From Bacillota bacterium (lineage in GTDB: Bacteria > Bacillota > Bacilli > Alicyclobacillales > SLC66), in the NCBI GenBank assembly GCA_021820825.1, contig JAKADD010000147.1, positions 1 to 6,347 of the forward strand: a stretch of DNA of 6,347 bases. The letters are read 5' to 3'. Numbering within the stretch: position 1 is the stretch's first letter; every line of letters begins with the position of its first letter. The notes beneath the pieces are model-generated. The model was given only the letters and a program-made list of their open reading frames with translations, had not been told where the DNA came from and searched no databases. Of the stretch, positions 1 through 6,069 are shown one piece after another. Made by a program: the position numbers and the translations under genes.

Positions 1-525
1 CTTTCGTTTGTGCGCAGCGCCCTGTCGCTGCAACAGTCGCCTCCCAACCAGATTCTTGTGGGGCTCGCCCTCTTCCTGACTCTCTTTGTCATGAGCCCGA
101 CTCTGAACGCTGTCAATCACAATGCGCTGCAACCCTACCTTGCGGGCAAAATCGGGCAGACGGTTGCGATTGCCCAGGCAGAACTGCCATTTAAGGAGTT
201 CATGGCTAAGCAGACTCGCATTCAGGATGTAAATCTGTTCTTGGCCTATCGCCATGAGAAGACGCCGGCATCGCTTACGCAACTGCCTCTGACAACGCTG
301 GTGCCTGCATTTGCCATCAGTGAACTGCAGACGGCGTTCCAGATCGGGTTCATGATCTATATTCCTTTTCTGATCATTGATCTGGTGGTAGCCACGACGC
401 TGATGTCCATGGGCATGATGATGTTGCCGCCTGTGCTGATCTCTCTGCCGTTCAAGTTGTTGCTGTTTGTCATGGTTGACGGCTGGTATCTGGTTGTCAA
501 GTCTCTGTTGGCCGGATTTCACTAA
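1..525 (+). CDS. fliP: Flagellar type III export gate protein FliP, 5' end missing
   Basis: FliP is a membrane protein of the flagellar type III export gate; five copies assemble with FliR and FliQ into the helical core through which flagellar subunits pass. The reading frame is open from base 1, and the first residues (LSFVRSALSLQQSPPNQ) are an internal conserved block of the family, so the gene begins upstream and the GTG at 10 is not the start. About 174 residues are visible of the 220-250 usual for FliP. Both family signatures are present: PAFAISELQTAFQIGF (from base 304) and LPFKLLLFVMVDGW (about 445-486), the latter in the last membrane segment. Several hydrophobic membrane spans are visible; the N-terminal signal peptide expected for FliP lies outside the window. 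The gene ends with TAA, 47 nt before fliQ. Identity is near certain from sequence and neighbours. Confidence 0.97.
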   Translation, partial: LSFVRSALSLQQSPPNQILVGLALFLTLFVMSPTLNAVNHNALQPYLAGKIGQTVAIAQAELPFKEFMAKQTRIQDVNLFLAYRHEKTPASLTQLPLTTLVPAFAISELQTAFQIGFMIYIPFLIIDLVVATTLMSMGMMMLPPVLISLPFKLLLFVMVDGWYLVVKSLLAGFH

Positions 526-534
526 AGGGATTCT

Positions 535-553
535 CCGCGATGGGATTACGCGG
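535..553 (+). other. Small hairpin in the fliP-fliQ spacer
   Basis: CCGCG (535-539) can pair with CGCGG (549-553) around a 9-nt loop. It lies between the fliP stop and the fliQ Shine-Dalgarno site, which starts 7 nt after the stem and remains free. There is no T-run after it, so it is not a rho-independent terminator. A role in mRNA processing or stability is possible, but a 5-bp stem in this base composition may be chance. Confidence 0.25.
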
Positions 554-559
554 CTAACG

Positions 560-565
560 AAGGAG
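560..565 (+). promoter_or_regulatory. Ribosome binding site of fliQ
   Basis: AAGGAG is a strong Shine-Dalgarno match. It ends 1 nt before the ATG at 567 but 7 nt before the ATG at 573. The second spacing is the workable one, so this site decides the start of fliQ in favour of 573. Confidence 0.85.
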
Positions 566-572
566 AATGAAT

Positions 573-842
573 ATGAACGGCAACTTTGTGATTGGACTTG
601 GGCAGAGCGTCATGCTTCTGGTGCTTGAATTGGCGGGGCCTCTGCTGGTGGCGGGCTTGCTTGTCGGCTTGATCGTAAGCGTTTTTCAGGCGACAACACA
701 GATCCAGGAACAGACACTGTCGTTTATCCCGAAAATCGCAATCGTGGGAATCATCCTTGCCCTCACGGGACCCTGGATGTTGCAGCAGATCATGGCGTTC
801 ACGGTCAATATACTGGGCAACTTGCAGAATTTTATTCGTTAG
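573..842 (+). CDS. fliQ: Flagellar type III export gate protein FliQ
   Basis: FliQ is a small inner-membrane protein; four copies join the FliP-FliR core of the flagellar export gate. From the ATG at 573 the product has 89 residues, the same length as Bacillus subtilis FliQ. It has two long hydrophobic spans (about residues 12-38 and 53-78) on either side of the conserved block FQATTQIQEQTLSFIPK, then GPWML, both hallmarks of the family. An ATG in the same frame at 567 would add two residues but sits only 1 nt after the Shine-Dalgarno site, so 573 is preferred. The stop is TAG, 3 nt before the fliR start, which implies co-translation. Identity is very secure. Confidence 0.97.
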   Translation: MNGNFVIGLGQSVMLLVLELAGPLLVAGLLVGLIVSVFQATTQIQEQTLSFIPKIAIVGIILALTGPWMLQQIMAFTVNILGNLQNFIR

Positions 843-845
843 GCG

Positions 846-1634
846 ATGACAATCACGCCTGCTCTGCTGGTTTTTTTACTTGTCTTTGTGCGCTGCCTGG
901 GTGTGATGTCCACGGCCCCCCTGTTTGGAAGCGCGCAGGTGCCGGCCATGTTTAAGATTGGGTTGGCGTTCTATCTTGCACTCATTGTCTATTCGGCCTC
1001 GTCGCTCTCGCAACTGGCGGGGCGGCACGTTGCTTTTACGCTGGGGTGGTTTATCACCAGTCTTGTCATGGAGTCGCTTACGGGGATCGCCATTGGTCTC
1101 ATCGCTGGTTTCATTTTTGCGGCGGTTCAGTTTGCGGGAGGAATGCTTGACTTGCAGATCGGTTACTCCATCGCATCCGTCGTGAATCCAGGGTTTGGGG
1201 CGCCCACAGGACTGATATCCAGTTTTTGGTACACGCTGTTCGCTCTGTTCTTTTTAGATATAGGGGGCCAATACAGCATTTTGCTCGCTGTCCTCCAGAG
1301 CTATCACTATGTGCATCTGGGCGCGGCCGTATTTGGCGCTTCAGTGGCCGACGTGTTTTTGCGGGCGCTTGTGACCGTGTTTGTTCTGGGTGTTCAATTG
1401 GCGGCGCCAATCACCATGGCCGTATTTTTGACCAATGTGGCGCTTGCCATCGCTTCCCGCGCTGTGCCGCAGATGAACGTGTTCGTAGTCGGGCTGCCTG
1501 TGACGCTGCTTGTGGGTATCGTATTGCTCGGTTTTTTAATGCCGGAACTGGTCGCGGTCATGCGCGATCTCGTCAATACCATGAACCAGCAACTGGGTAG
1601 CGTGCTCGCTGCGATGGGGGGCGTTCCACTGTGA
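846..1634 (+). CDS. fliR: Flagellar type III export gate protein FliR
   Basis: FliR is the single-copy membrane subunit that completes the FliP5-FliQ4-FliR1 export gate. The product has 262 residues, normal for the family, and is almost entirely hydrophobic, with about six membrane spans. Family-typical features are the N-terminal RCLGVMSTAPLFG region followed by QVPAMFKIGLA, the GGMLDLQIGYSIASVVNP block near the middle, and the C-terminal PQMNVFVVGLPVTLLVG block. The ATG at 846 lies 3 nt after the fliQ stop and has no convincing Shine-Dalgarno sequence, so translation probably depends on ribosomes finishing fliQ. The next in-frame ATG falls inside the conserved N-terminus and would be too late. 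The stop TGA shares its last base with the flhB ATG. Confidence 0.96.
   Translation: MTITPALLVFLLVFVRCLGVMSTAPLFGSAQVPAMFKIGLAFYLALIVYSASSLSQLAGRHVAFTLGWFITSLVMESLTGIAIGLIAGFIFAAVQFAGGMLDLQIGYSIASVVNPGFGAPTGLISSFWYTLFALFFLDIGGQYSILLAVLQSYHYVHLGAAVFGASVADVFLRALVTVFVLGVQLAAPITMAVFLTNVALAIASRAVPQMNVFVVGLPVTLLVGIVLLGFLMPELVAVMRDLVNTMNQQLGSVLAAMGGVPL
1616..1621 (+). promoter_or_regulatory. Probable ribosome binding site of flhB
   Basis: A run of six G within the last codons of fliR is the only purine-rich stretch ahead of flhB. It ends 9 nt before GTG 1631 and 12 nt before ATG 1634, so it does not separate the two adjacent start codons. It is not a consensus GGAGG, and stop/start coupling with fliR may matter more. 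Confidence 0.4.
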
Positions 1635-2707
1635 TGAAGGTTGACTTGCAACTGTTTGCAGAGAAAACGGAACGGGCGACTCCAAGACGCCGCTCGGAAG
1701 TCCGGCGGGATGGGCGGACAGCACACAGTCCGGATGTCACGACGGCGGCCAGTCTGCTGGCGGCCGTCGCGGCCCTGCATTTTTTTGGCGGTCAGCTGTA
1801 CAGCGCTTTATGGCAGTCCACCACGCTTTTGCTTTCACAAGGCACGTCGGGTTCTGCATCCATGTCAGTAGAATGGCCTCTGCTGACGAGCGTCGGCGAC
1901 CTGATTTTACCGAGTGTCATACCGCTCCTTGCCGTGTCCTTATTGATTGGACTGGCTGTTGCGTTTGCGCAAGTGGGCCCCATGTTCACTGTGAAAACGC
2001 TGCTTCCCGATTTCAGCCGAATCAGTATCATTTCGGGTTTTTCCAGGCTGTTCAGCATCAGGTCGCTGGCTGAATTGGTCAAATCGACTGTAAAATTGCT
2101 GCTGATTGGCACGGCCGCGTATCTGGCCGTGGCGGGAGCGACCGCGCAGCTGGTCACGCTTGACAGGGCGGACCCCGCACAGATATTTGCCCTGATCGCG
2201 CAGGCGGCAGGCATGATTTTGCTGTATGTGGCGCTGCTGTACATCGCGCTTGCGGTCGCGGACTTCTTTTTTCAGCGTTTCGAGTTTGAACGCGGTTTGC
2301 GCATGTCAAAAAACGACGTGCGCGATGAATCCAAGCGCTACGAGGGAAACCCGCTGATCAAACGCAAGATTCGTGAACGCGGGAGAGCGATTGCGCGGAG
2401 AAAGATGATGCAACTCGTGCCGCAGTCCGATGTGGTGATTACAAATCCCACGCATTTTGCGGTCGCGCTGAAATATGACGCAAAGACCATGCATGCGCCT
2501 CAGGTTGTGGCAAAGGGCGTAGACGACACCGCCCGCAAAATCCGCGAGGTCGCGGTCGCCCACGATGTGCCGATCGTGGAGAATAGACACCTGGCGCGTT
2601 CCCTGTATCAGTCGGTGCAACTGGACGAATATGTGCCAGCCCAACTGTTTGGGGCGGTTGCCGAGGTGCTCGCTTATGTATATCGTCTGCGCAATCGGGT
2701 TTTATAA
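1634..2707 (+). CDS. flhB: Flagellar export switch protein FlhB
   Basis: FlhB is an integral membrane component of the flagellar export apparatus. It closes around the FliPQR gate and changes export specificity from rod/hook to filament proteins after cleaving itself between N and P of NPTH. From ATG 1634 the product has 357 residues. It has a charged N-terminus (EKTERATPRRR), four hydrophobic spans (about residues 37-51, 92-111, 147-172 and 186-211), a basic linker (KNDVRDESKRYEGNP) and the cytoplasmic cleavage domain with N271-P-T-H274 (bases 2444-2455). The C-terminal ending AEVLAYVYRLRN is typical. GTG 1631, directly before ATG 1634, would add one Met. I prefer ATG because MKVDLQLF matches the usual family start. 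The fliR stop overlaps the start by one base. The N-terminal motif is more arginine-rich than usual, and GRTAHS replaces the common GQVAKS, but nothing suggests loss of function. Confidence 0.97.
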   Translation: MKVDLQLFAEKTERATPRRRSEVRRDGRTAHSPDVTTAASLLAAVAALHFFGGQLYSALWQSTTLLLSQGTSGSASMSVEWPLLTSVGDLILPSVIPLLAVSLLIGLAVAFAQVGPMFTVKTLLPDFSRISIISGFSRLFSIRSLAELVKSTVKLLLIGTAAYLAVAGATAQLVTLDRADPAQIFALIAQAAGMILLYVALLYIALAVADFFFQRFEFERGLRMSKNDVRDESKRYEGNPLIKRKIRERGRAIARRKMMQLVPQSDVVITNPTHFAVALKYDAKTMHAPQVVAKGVDDTARKIREVAVAHDVPIVENRHLARSLYQSVQLDEYVPAQLFGAVAEVLAYVYRLRNRVL

Positions 2708-2735
2708 CGGCGGTGGGCGCACGATGTCCTTGATG

Positions 2736-2741
2736 AGGGGG
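2736..2741 (+). promoter_or_regulatory. Ribosome binding site of flhA
   Basis: AGGGGG in the 45-nt spacer between flhB and flhA ends 11 nt before the flhA ATG, slightly longer than ideal. No alternative in-frame start exists nearer the site. Confidence 0.55.
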
Positions 2742-2752
2742 AAGACAGCGTA

Positions 2753-4786
2753 ATGAGAAGCCTGAGTCTTATTCCGGTTATTGGCGTGATTTCTATCGTC
2801 ACCATGCTGGTCATTCCCATGTCCCCGGTCCTGCTCAGCCTGCTTCTGATCATCAATCTGGCGACTTCGCTCACCGTGCTGCTGGTTGCCATGACGACGC
2901 GAGAACCGCTGCAGTTCTCGGCGTTCCCCTCGCTTTTGCTCATTATGACGCTGTTTCGGCTCGCTCTCAATATCTCTTCCACGCGGCTGATCCTGACGCA
3001 GGGATACGCAGGGCAGGTGATTGAGACATTTGGCAGTTTCGTGATTGGCGGCAATGTGGTGGTCGGCATGATCGTGTTTATCATTCTGGTCATCGTGCAG
3101 TTTATCGTCATCACGAAAGGCGCCGAGCGGGTGGCCGAAGTGGCGGCGCGCTTCACGCTGGACGCGATGCCGGGCAAGCAGATCAGCATTGACGCGGATC
3201 TCAATTCAGGAATGATCACGGAAGCGGAGGCGCGCACGAGAAGGCGAACGATTGAACAGGAAGCCGATTTTTATGGGTCCATGGACGGCGCCAGCAAATT
3301 CGTCAAAGGCGATGCGATTGCAACCATGATCATAGTCGCAGTGAACATCGTCGGTGGCTTTGTAATCGGCATGGTCCAGCAGGGCATGGGATTTCAGGCG
3401 GCGATCTCCACGTACACGCTGCTGTCGGTTGGCGACGGGCTGGTGAGCCAGATTCCCGCGCTGCTTCTCTCAACCGCAACAGGCCTGATCGTGACCCGTT
3501 CTGGAAGCGGTGAAGATTTCGGGTCTGACATTTTGAATCAGTTGCTGTCGTATCCGGCAACGCTCTACATTGTGGCAGCCGTGCTGAGCGTCCTTGGGCT
3601 GTTCTCGCCCATCGGAATCCTCATCACGGGTCCAGTCGCCCTGTTGCTCGCCTACTCTGCGTACAGGATGTCGCGACGGCGTTCCAGCAGGGAGGCCAGG
3701 GATCGTCAGCAGGCGGAACAGGAACAGGCGAAAACGACGAAAAGTCCGGAGAGCATGTACAGACTGATTCAGATCGAACCGATTGAATTTGAGTTTGGCT
3801 ATGCGATTGTGCCGCTTGCCGATGCGAGTCAGGGCGGCGATCTGCTGGAGCGTGTGGCGCTGATTCGCCGCCAGGTCGCACTAGACCTGGGGATCGTCGT
3901 TCCGATGATTCGATTTCGCGACAACATCCAGTTGCGCCCCAATGAATATGTCATCCGTATCCGCGGCACTGAGGCGGCGCGTTATGAACTGTTGCCCGGT
4001 CACTATCTGGCGATGGCCGGAGGCGTTGCGGATCCGCAGGTCGTAGGGATCTCCACCAAGGAACCCGCTTTTGGGCTCCCTGCGGAATGGATTGGCGAGT
4101 CTGTCCGTGAACGTGCGCTGATGTCGGGCTACACGGTGGTGGATCCGCCCTCGTTAATCGCCACGCATCTTACTGAATTGATCAAGCGTTTCGCCAGCAA
4201 CTTGCTCGGCCGGCAGGAAGTGAAGGCGCTTCTGGACGCTGTCAAAGAGAGACAGCCCGTTTTGGTGGAAGAGCTTGTTCCGCAGCTGCTGACGGTTGGG
4301 GAAGTCCAGAAGGTGCTCGGCAACCTGCTCGATGAGCGCGTATCGATCAGGGATCTGTCTTCGATCCTGGAGGCGCTCTCCGATCAGGCCCGCTTTACAA
4401 AAGATGCGGATCTGCTTACCGAATATGTCCGGCAACGGCTCAGCAGGCAAATCACAGCGCAGATTCGGGCCGGAACGGTGCCGATTACAGCGATCACACT
4501 GAGCCAGGCAACGGAGCGGCGAATCGAGGAACACCTGTCCCGTACGGATCAGGGAACATTTCTTGCGCTGGATCCGCGCGTGACGCAGCAACTGCTAAAG
4601 AGCATCGGCGATCACATGGGAAGACTGGCGGCGCTTGGCAAATCCGCCGTGCTTCTGGTGTCGCCCAATCTGCGCGCACACGTGCGCAAACTATTGCAAC
4701 GCTCTCTGCCGGATGTGTTTGTACTTTCTTATGCGGAACTGGATCCGGATGCGCCGATTGAGAGCGGAGGGGTGGTGAATGTCTAG
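2753..4786 (+). CDS. flhA: Flagellar type III export ring protein FlhA
   Basis: FlhA forms the nonameric ring of the flagellar export apparatus. Its membrane part takes part in proton-driven export and its cytoplasmic part binds substrates and chaperones. The 677-residue product has the same length as Bacillus subtilis FlhA. The N-terminal half (about 1-305) has eight hydrophobic spans and contains the FHIPEP-family signature FRLALNISSTRLIL (around residues 68-81). The conserved cytoplasmic loop carries TKGAERVAEVAARF (from T121), DAMPGKQ (D137) and the IDAD acidic motif (D147, D149). A basic, glutamine-rich linker (about 305-330) leads to the cytoplasmic domain, with RRQVALDLGIVVP, RDNIQLRPNEYVI and the GLPAEWI block. 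The ATG follows flhB by 45 nt. The stop TAG shares its last base with the flhF GTG. No frameshift or missing key residue was seen. Confidence 0.98.
   Translation: MRSLSLIPVIGVISIVTMLVIPMSPVLLSLLLIINLATSLTVLLVAMTTREPLQFSAFPSLLLIMTLFRLALNISSTRLILTQGYAGQVIETFGSFVIGGNVVVGMIVFIILVIVQFIVITKGAERVAEVAARFTLDAMPGKQISIDADLNSGMITEAEARTRRRTIEQEADFYGSMDGASKFVKGDAIATMIIVAVNIVGGFVIGMVQQGMGFQAAISTYTLLSVGDGLVSQIPALLLSTATGLIVTRSGSGEDFGSDILNQLLSYPATLYIVAAVLSVLGLFSPIGILITGPVALLLAYSAYRMSRRRSSREARDRQQAEQEQAKTTKSPESMYRLIQIEPIEFEFGYAIVPLADASQGGDLLERVALIRRQVALDLGIVVPMIRFRDNIQLRPNEYVIRIRGTEAARYELLPGHYLAMAGGVADPQVVGISTKEPAFGLPAEWIGESVRERALMSGYTVVDPPSLIATHLTELIKRFASNLLGRQEVKALLDAVKERQPVLVEELVPQLLTVGEVQKVLGNLLDERVSIRDLSSILEALSDQARFTKDADLLTEYVRQRLSRQITAQIRAGTVPITAITLSQATERRIEEHLSRTDQGTFLALDPRVTQQLLKSIGDHMGRLAALGKSAVLLVSPNLRAHVRKLLQRSLPDVFVLSYAELDPDAPIESGGVVNV
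4766..4772 (+). promoter_or_regulatory. Ribosome binding site of flhF, unusually far from the start
   Basis: GGAGGGG inside the last codons of flhA is a strong Shine-Dalgarno match, but it ends 13 nt before the flhF GTG. An ATG at 4779 sits at a better distance but is out of frame and closes after five codons. An in-frame stop at 4759-4761 and the absence of other start codons leave GTG 4786 as the only usable flhF start, so initiation is probably weak or dependent on flhA translation. Confidence 0.6.
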
Positions 4787-6069
4787 TGTTTATTAAGCGT
4801 TACATCGCCAAATCATTGCCTCAGGTGCTCAGTGTCATCAAGGCGGAGTTGGGGGCTGAGGCGATCATTCTGTCCAAGCGCAAGATTCGCGCCGATGGCT
4901 GGTCTGGACTTTTCGGACTGAAGGTCTACGAAGTCGTGGCTGGACGCGAGCGCGCCGATTACGCTGCAGAACCGTCTGTGGATACGCCGGACGAGTCGCT
5001 GGGAGTTCTGGCGCCGCGCGGCTGGCGTCCGCAACTCGCGGCGGCGCGTCCTGCGGAACGCCAGTCGGCGCCAGTCGGCGTTTCGCCATCCGCTGCGGGA
5101 ATCCATTACACCGTCGCACCTGTTGCGGCGGCGCGTCCTGCAGACGATTACGGCGACGCTCTGGCGGCGGGTGCGCGAAATGTTGCCGGAACCGCGATGG
5201 AACGGGAACTGCGCGACCTGCGCGGTCTGCTCACAGCGATGCTTGGTCCGGGCGCCAGCCTGCCTGGACTGGACCGGACCGCGCTTGCGCGTCTCGTTGA
5301 ACGGCTCATGCACGCGCAGATGCCGACGCCGCTTCTGGAGCGGTTCATCATGACGGAGGCGGCGCATGTGGATATTCGCGATGCCAGGGCTGTTGATTCT
5401 GCGCTGACCCAATTTGCGCGGAATCTGCTGCAGGAATCGGAACCGGTCAGAACGATTGGGGCCAGTGACCGGGTCGTGGCGTTTTTTGGACCCACGGGAG
5501 TGGGCAAGACGACGACGATCGCAAAATTGGCGGCGCAGGCCAAACTGCATGATGGGCGCTCAGTTGGTTTTCTGACGGTGGACACATTTCGCGTGGCGGC
5601 TGTGGAACAGTTGAAAACGTATGCTGACATTCTCGGCATACCGTTTGCTGTGGCCCGGTCAACTGCGGAAGTGCAGGAACGCCTGCGCAGCATGTCGACG
5701 CTCGATATTGTATTTGTCGATACGACGGGCAGACCGTTTCTTGATTCTGCGCATGCGCAGGAAATACAGGCGCTGTTAGGAGACGTCTCCATTGACCTCA
5801 GATACCTGGTGCTCAGTCTGTCGTCGCGTTGGCTGGAGGCCCAGGAAGTCGCCGCGGTGCTTGCTCAGGTAGGCTACGACGCCCTGCTGTTTACGAAACT
5901 CGACGAAACTGTGCTGCCATCCCTTTGTCTTGCGGCGACCTACACGCTGCGTAAACCATTGTCCTATCTGACAACGGGCCAGCGGGTGCCTGACGACATC
6001 ATGGTCGCCGATTCCGATTTGCTCTCCTCATGTTTCACGGGAGGTGAATGGCATGCCCGATCAGGCTGA
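4786..6069 (+). CDS. flhF: Flagellar placement GTPase FlhF (SRP family)
   Basis: FlhF is a signal-recognition-particle-type GTPase that, with FlhG, governs position and number of flagella at the membrane. The product has 427 residues, longer than the roughly 366 of Bacillus subtilis FlhF. The conserved N-terminus (KRYIAKSLPQVLSVIKAELG) is followed by an Ala/Pro-rich, probably disordered linker (about 54-140), a helical N domain (about 140-225) and the G domain. The G-domain motifs are P-loop GPTGVGKTTT (G235-T244), DTFRVAAVEQL (from D266), DTTGR (D312-R316) and TKLDET (T370-T375), then TTGQRVPDD near the end. DTTGR replaces the more common DTAGR, a tolerated change. The extra length lies largely in the linker, which carries DNA repeats (5038-5141). 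The GTG start is forced, since no other in-frame start follows the stop at 4759. It overlaps flhA by one base and flhG by 17. Confidence 0.96.
   Translation: MFIKRYIAKSLPQVLSVIKAELGAEAIILSKRKIRADGWSGLFGLKVYEVVAGRERADYAAEPSVDTPDESLGVLAPRGWRPQLAAARPAERQSAPVGVSPSAAGIHYTVAPVAAARPADDYGDALAAGARNVAGTAMERELRDLRGLLTAMLGPGASLPGLDRTALARLVERLMHAQMPTPLLERFIMTEAAHVDIRDARAVDSALTQFARNLLQESEPVRTIGASDRVVAFFGPTGVGKTTTIAKLAAQAKLHDGRSVGFLTVDTFRVAAVEQLKTYADILGIPFAVARSTAEVQERLRSMSTLDIVFVDTTGRPFLDSAHAQEIQALLGDVSIDLRYLVLSLSSRWLEAQEVAAVLAQVGYDALLFTKLDETVLPSLCLAATYTLRKPLSYLTTGQRVPDDIMVADSDLLSSCFTGGEWHARSG
5038..5141 (+). repeat. In-frame 17-bp direct repeat in the FlhF linker
   Basis: The 17-mer GCGGCGGCGCGTCCTGC occurs exactly at 5038-5054 and 5125-5141. 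The spacing is 87 bp, or 29 codons, so both copies read AAARPA (residues 85-90 and 114-119). Recombination between copies would remove or add 29 residues without breaking the frame. Part of the match is low-complexity GCG, so chance or local duplication are both possible. Confidence 0.8.
5059..5080 (+). repeat. 10-bp tandem repeat in the FlhF linker
   Basis: CGCCAGTCGG is repeated head to tail for 2.2 copies (22 bp). The unit is not a multiple of three, so the copies are read in different frames (RQSAPVGV, residues 92-99). Gain or loss of one unit would shift the flhF frame. Confidence 0.85.
6039..6046 (+). promoter_or_regulatory. Ribosome binding site of flhG
   Basis: GGGAGGTG is the best Shine-Dalgarno sequence in the window. 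It lies inside the 3' end of flhF and ends 6 nt before ATG 6053. A nearer ATG at 6048 is in another frame, so the site supports 6053. Confidence 0.85.

Noticed and set aside
10..12. GTG at 10 as the start of fliP
   Set aside because: The frame is open to the window edge, and residues before and after this codon belong to a conserved internal FliP block, so the gene is cut by the window.
535..553. Rho-independent terminator between fliP and fliQ
   Set aside because: The stem is only 5 bp, the loop is 9 nt and no T-run follows; the genes clearly form one operon.
1631..2707. Injectisome (virulence type III secretion) homologues rather than flagellar genes
   Set aside because: The flhF and flhG neighbours, the Bacillota flagellar gene order and the FliQ and FlhA lengths all indicate flagellar export.
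2674..3237. Minus-strand open frame of 187 codons opposite the start of flhA
   Set aside because: Its translation is Ser/Arg/Ile/Thr-rich, mirrors hydrophobic FlhA codons, and has no family resemblance; it is a shadow of flhA.
4030..4746. Four GGATCC sites (4030, 4141, 4570, 4741) clustered in the 3' part of flhA
   Set aside because: Each encodes an Asp-Pro pair (GAT-CC) preceded by a codon ending in G, so the cluster follows from protein sequence and codon choice rather than a DNA-level signal.
4813..5550. Long open frame on the minus strand (245 codons) opposite flhF, with another at 5148-5792
   Set aside because: Both lie wholly opposite a well-supported gene, encode Arg/Ser-rich sequences with no recognisable domain, and reflect stop-poor GC-rich codon use.
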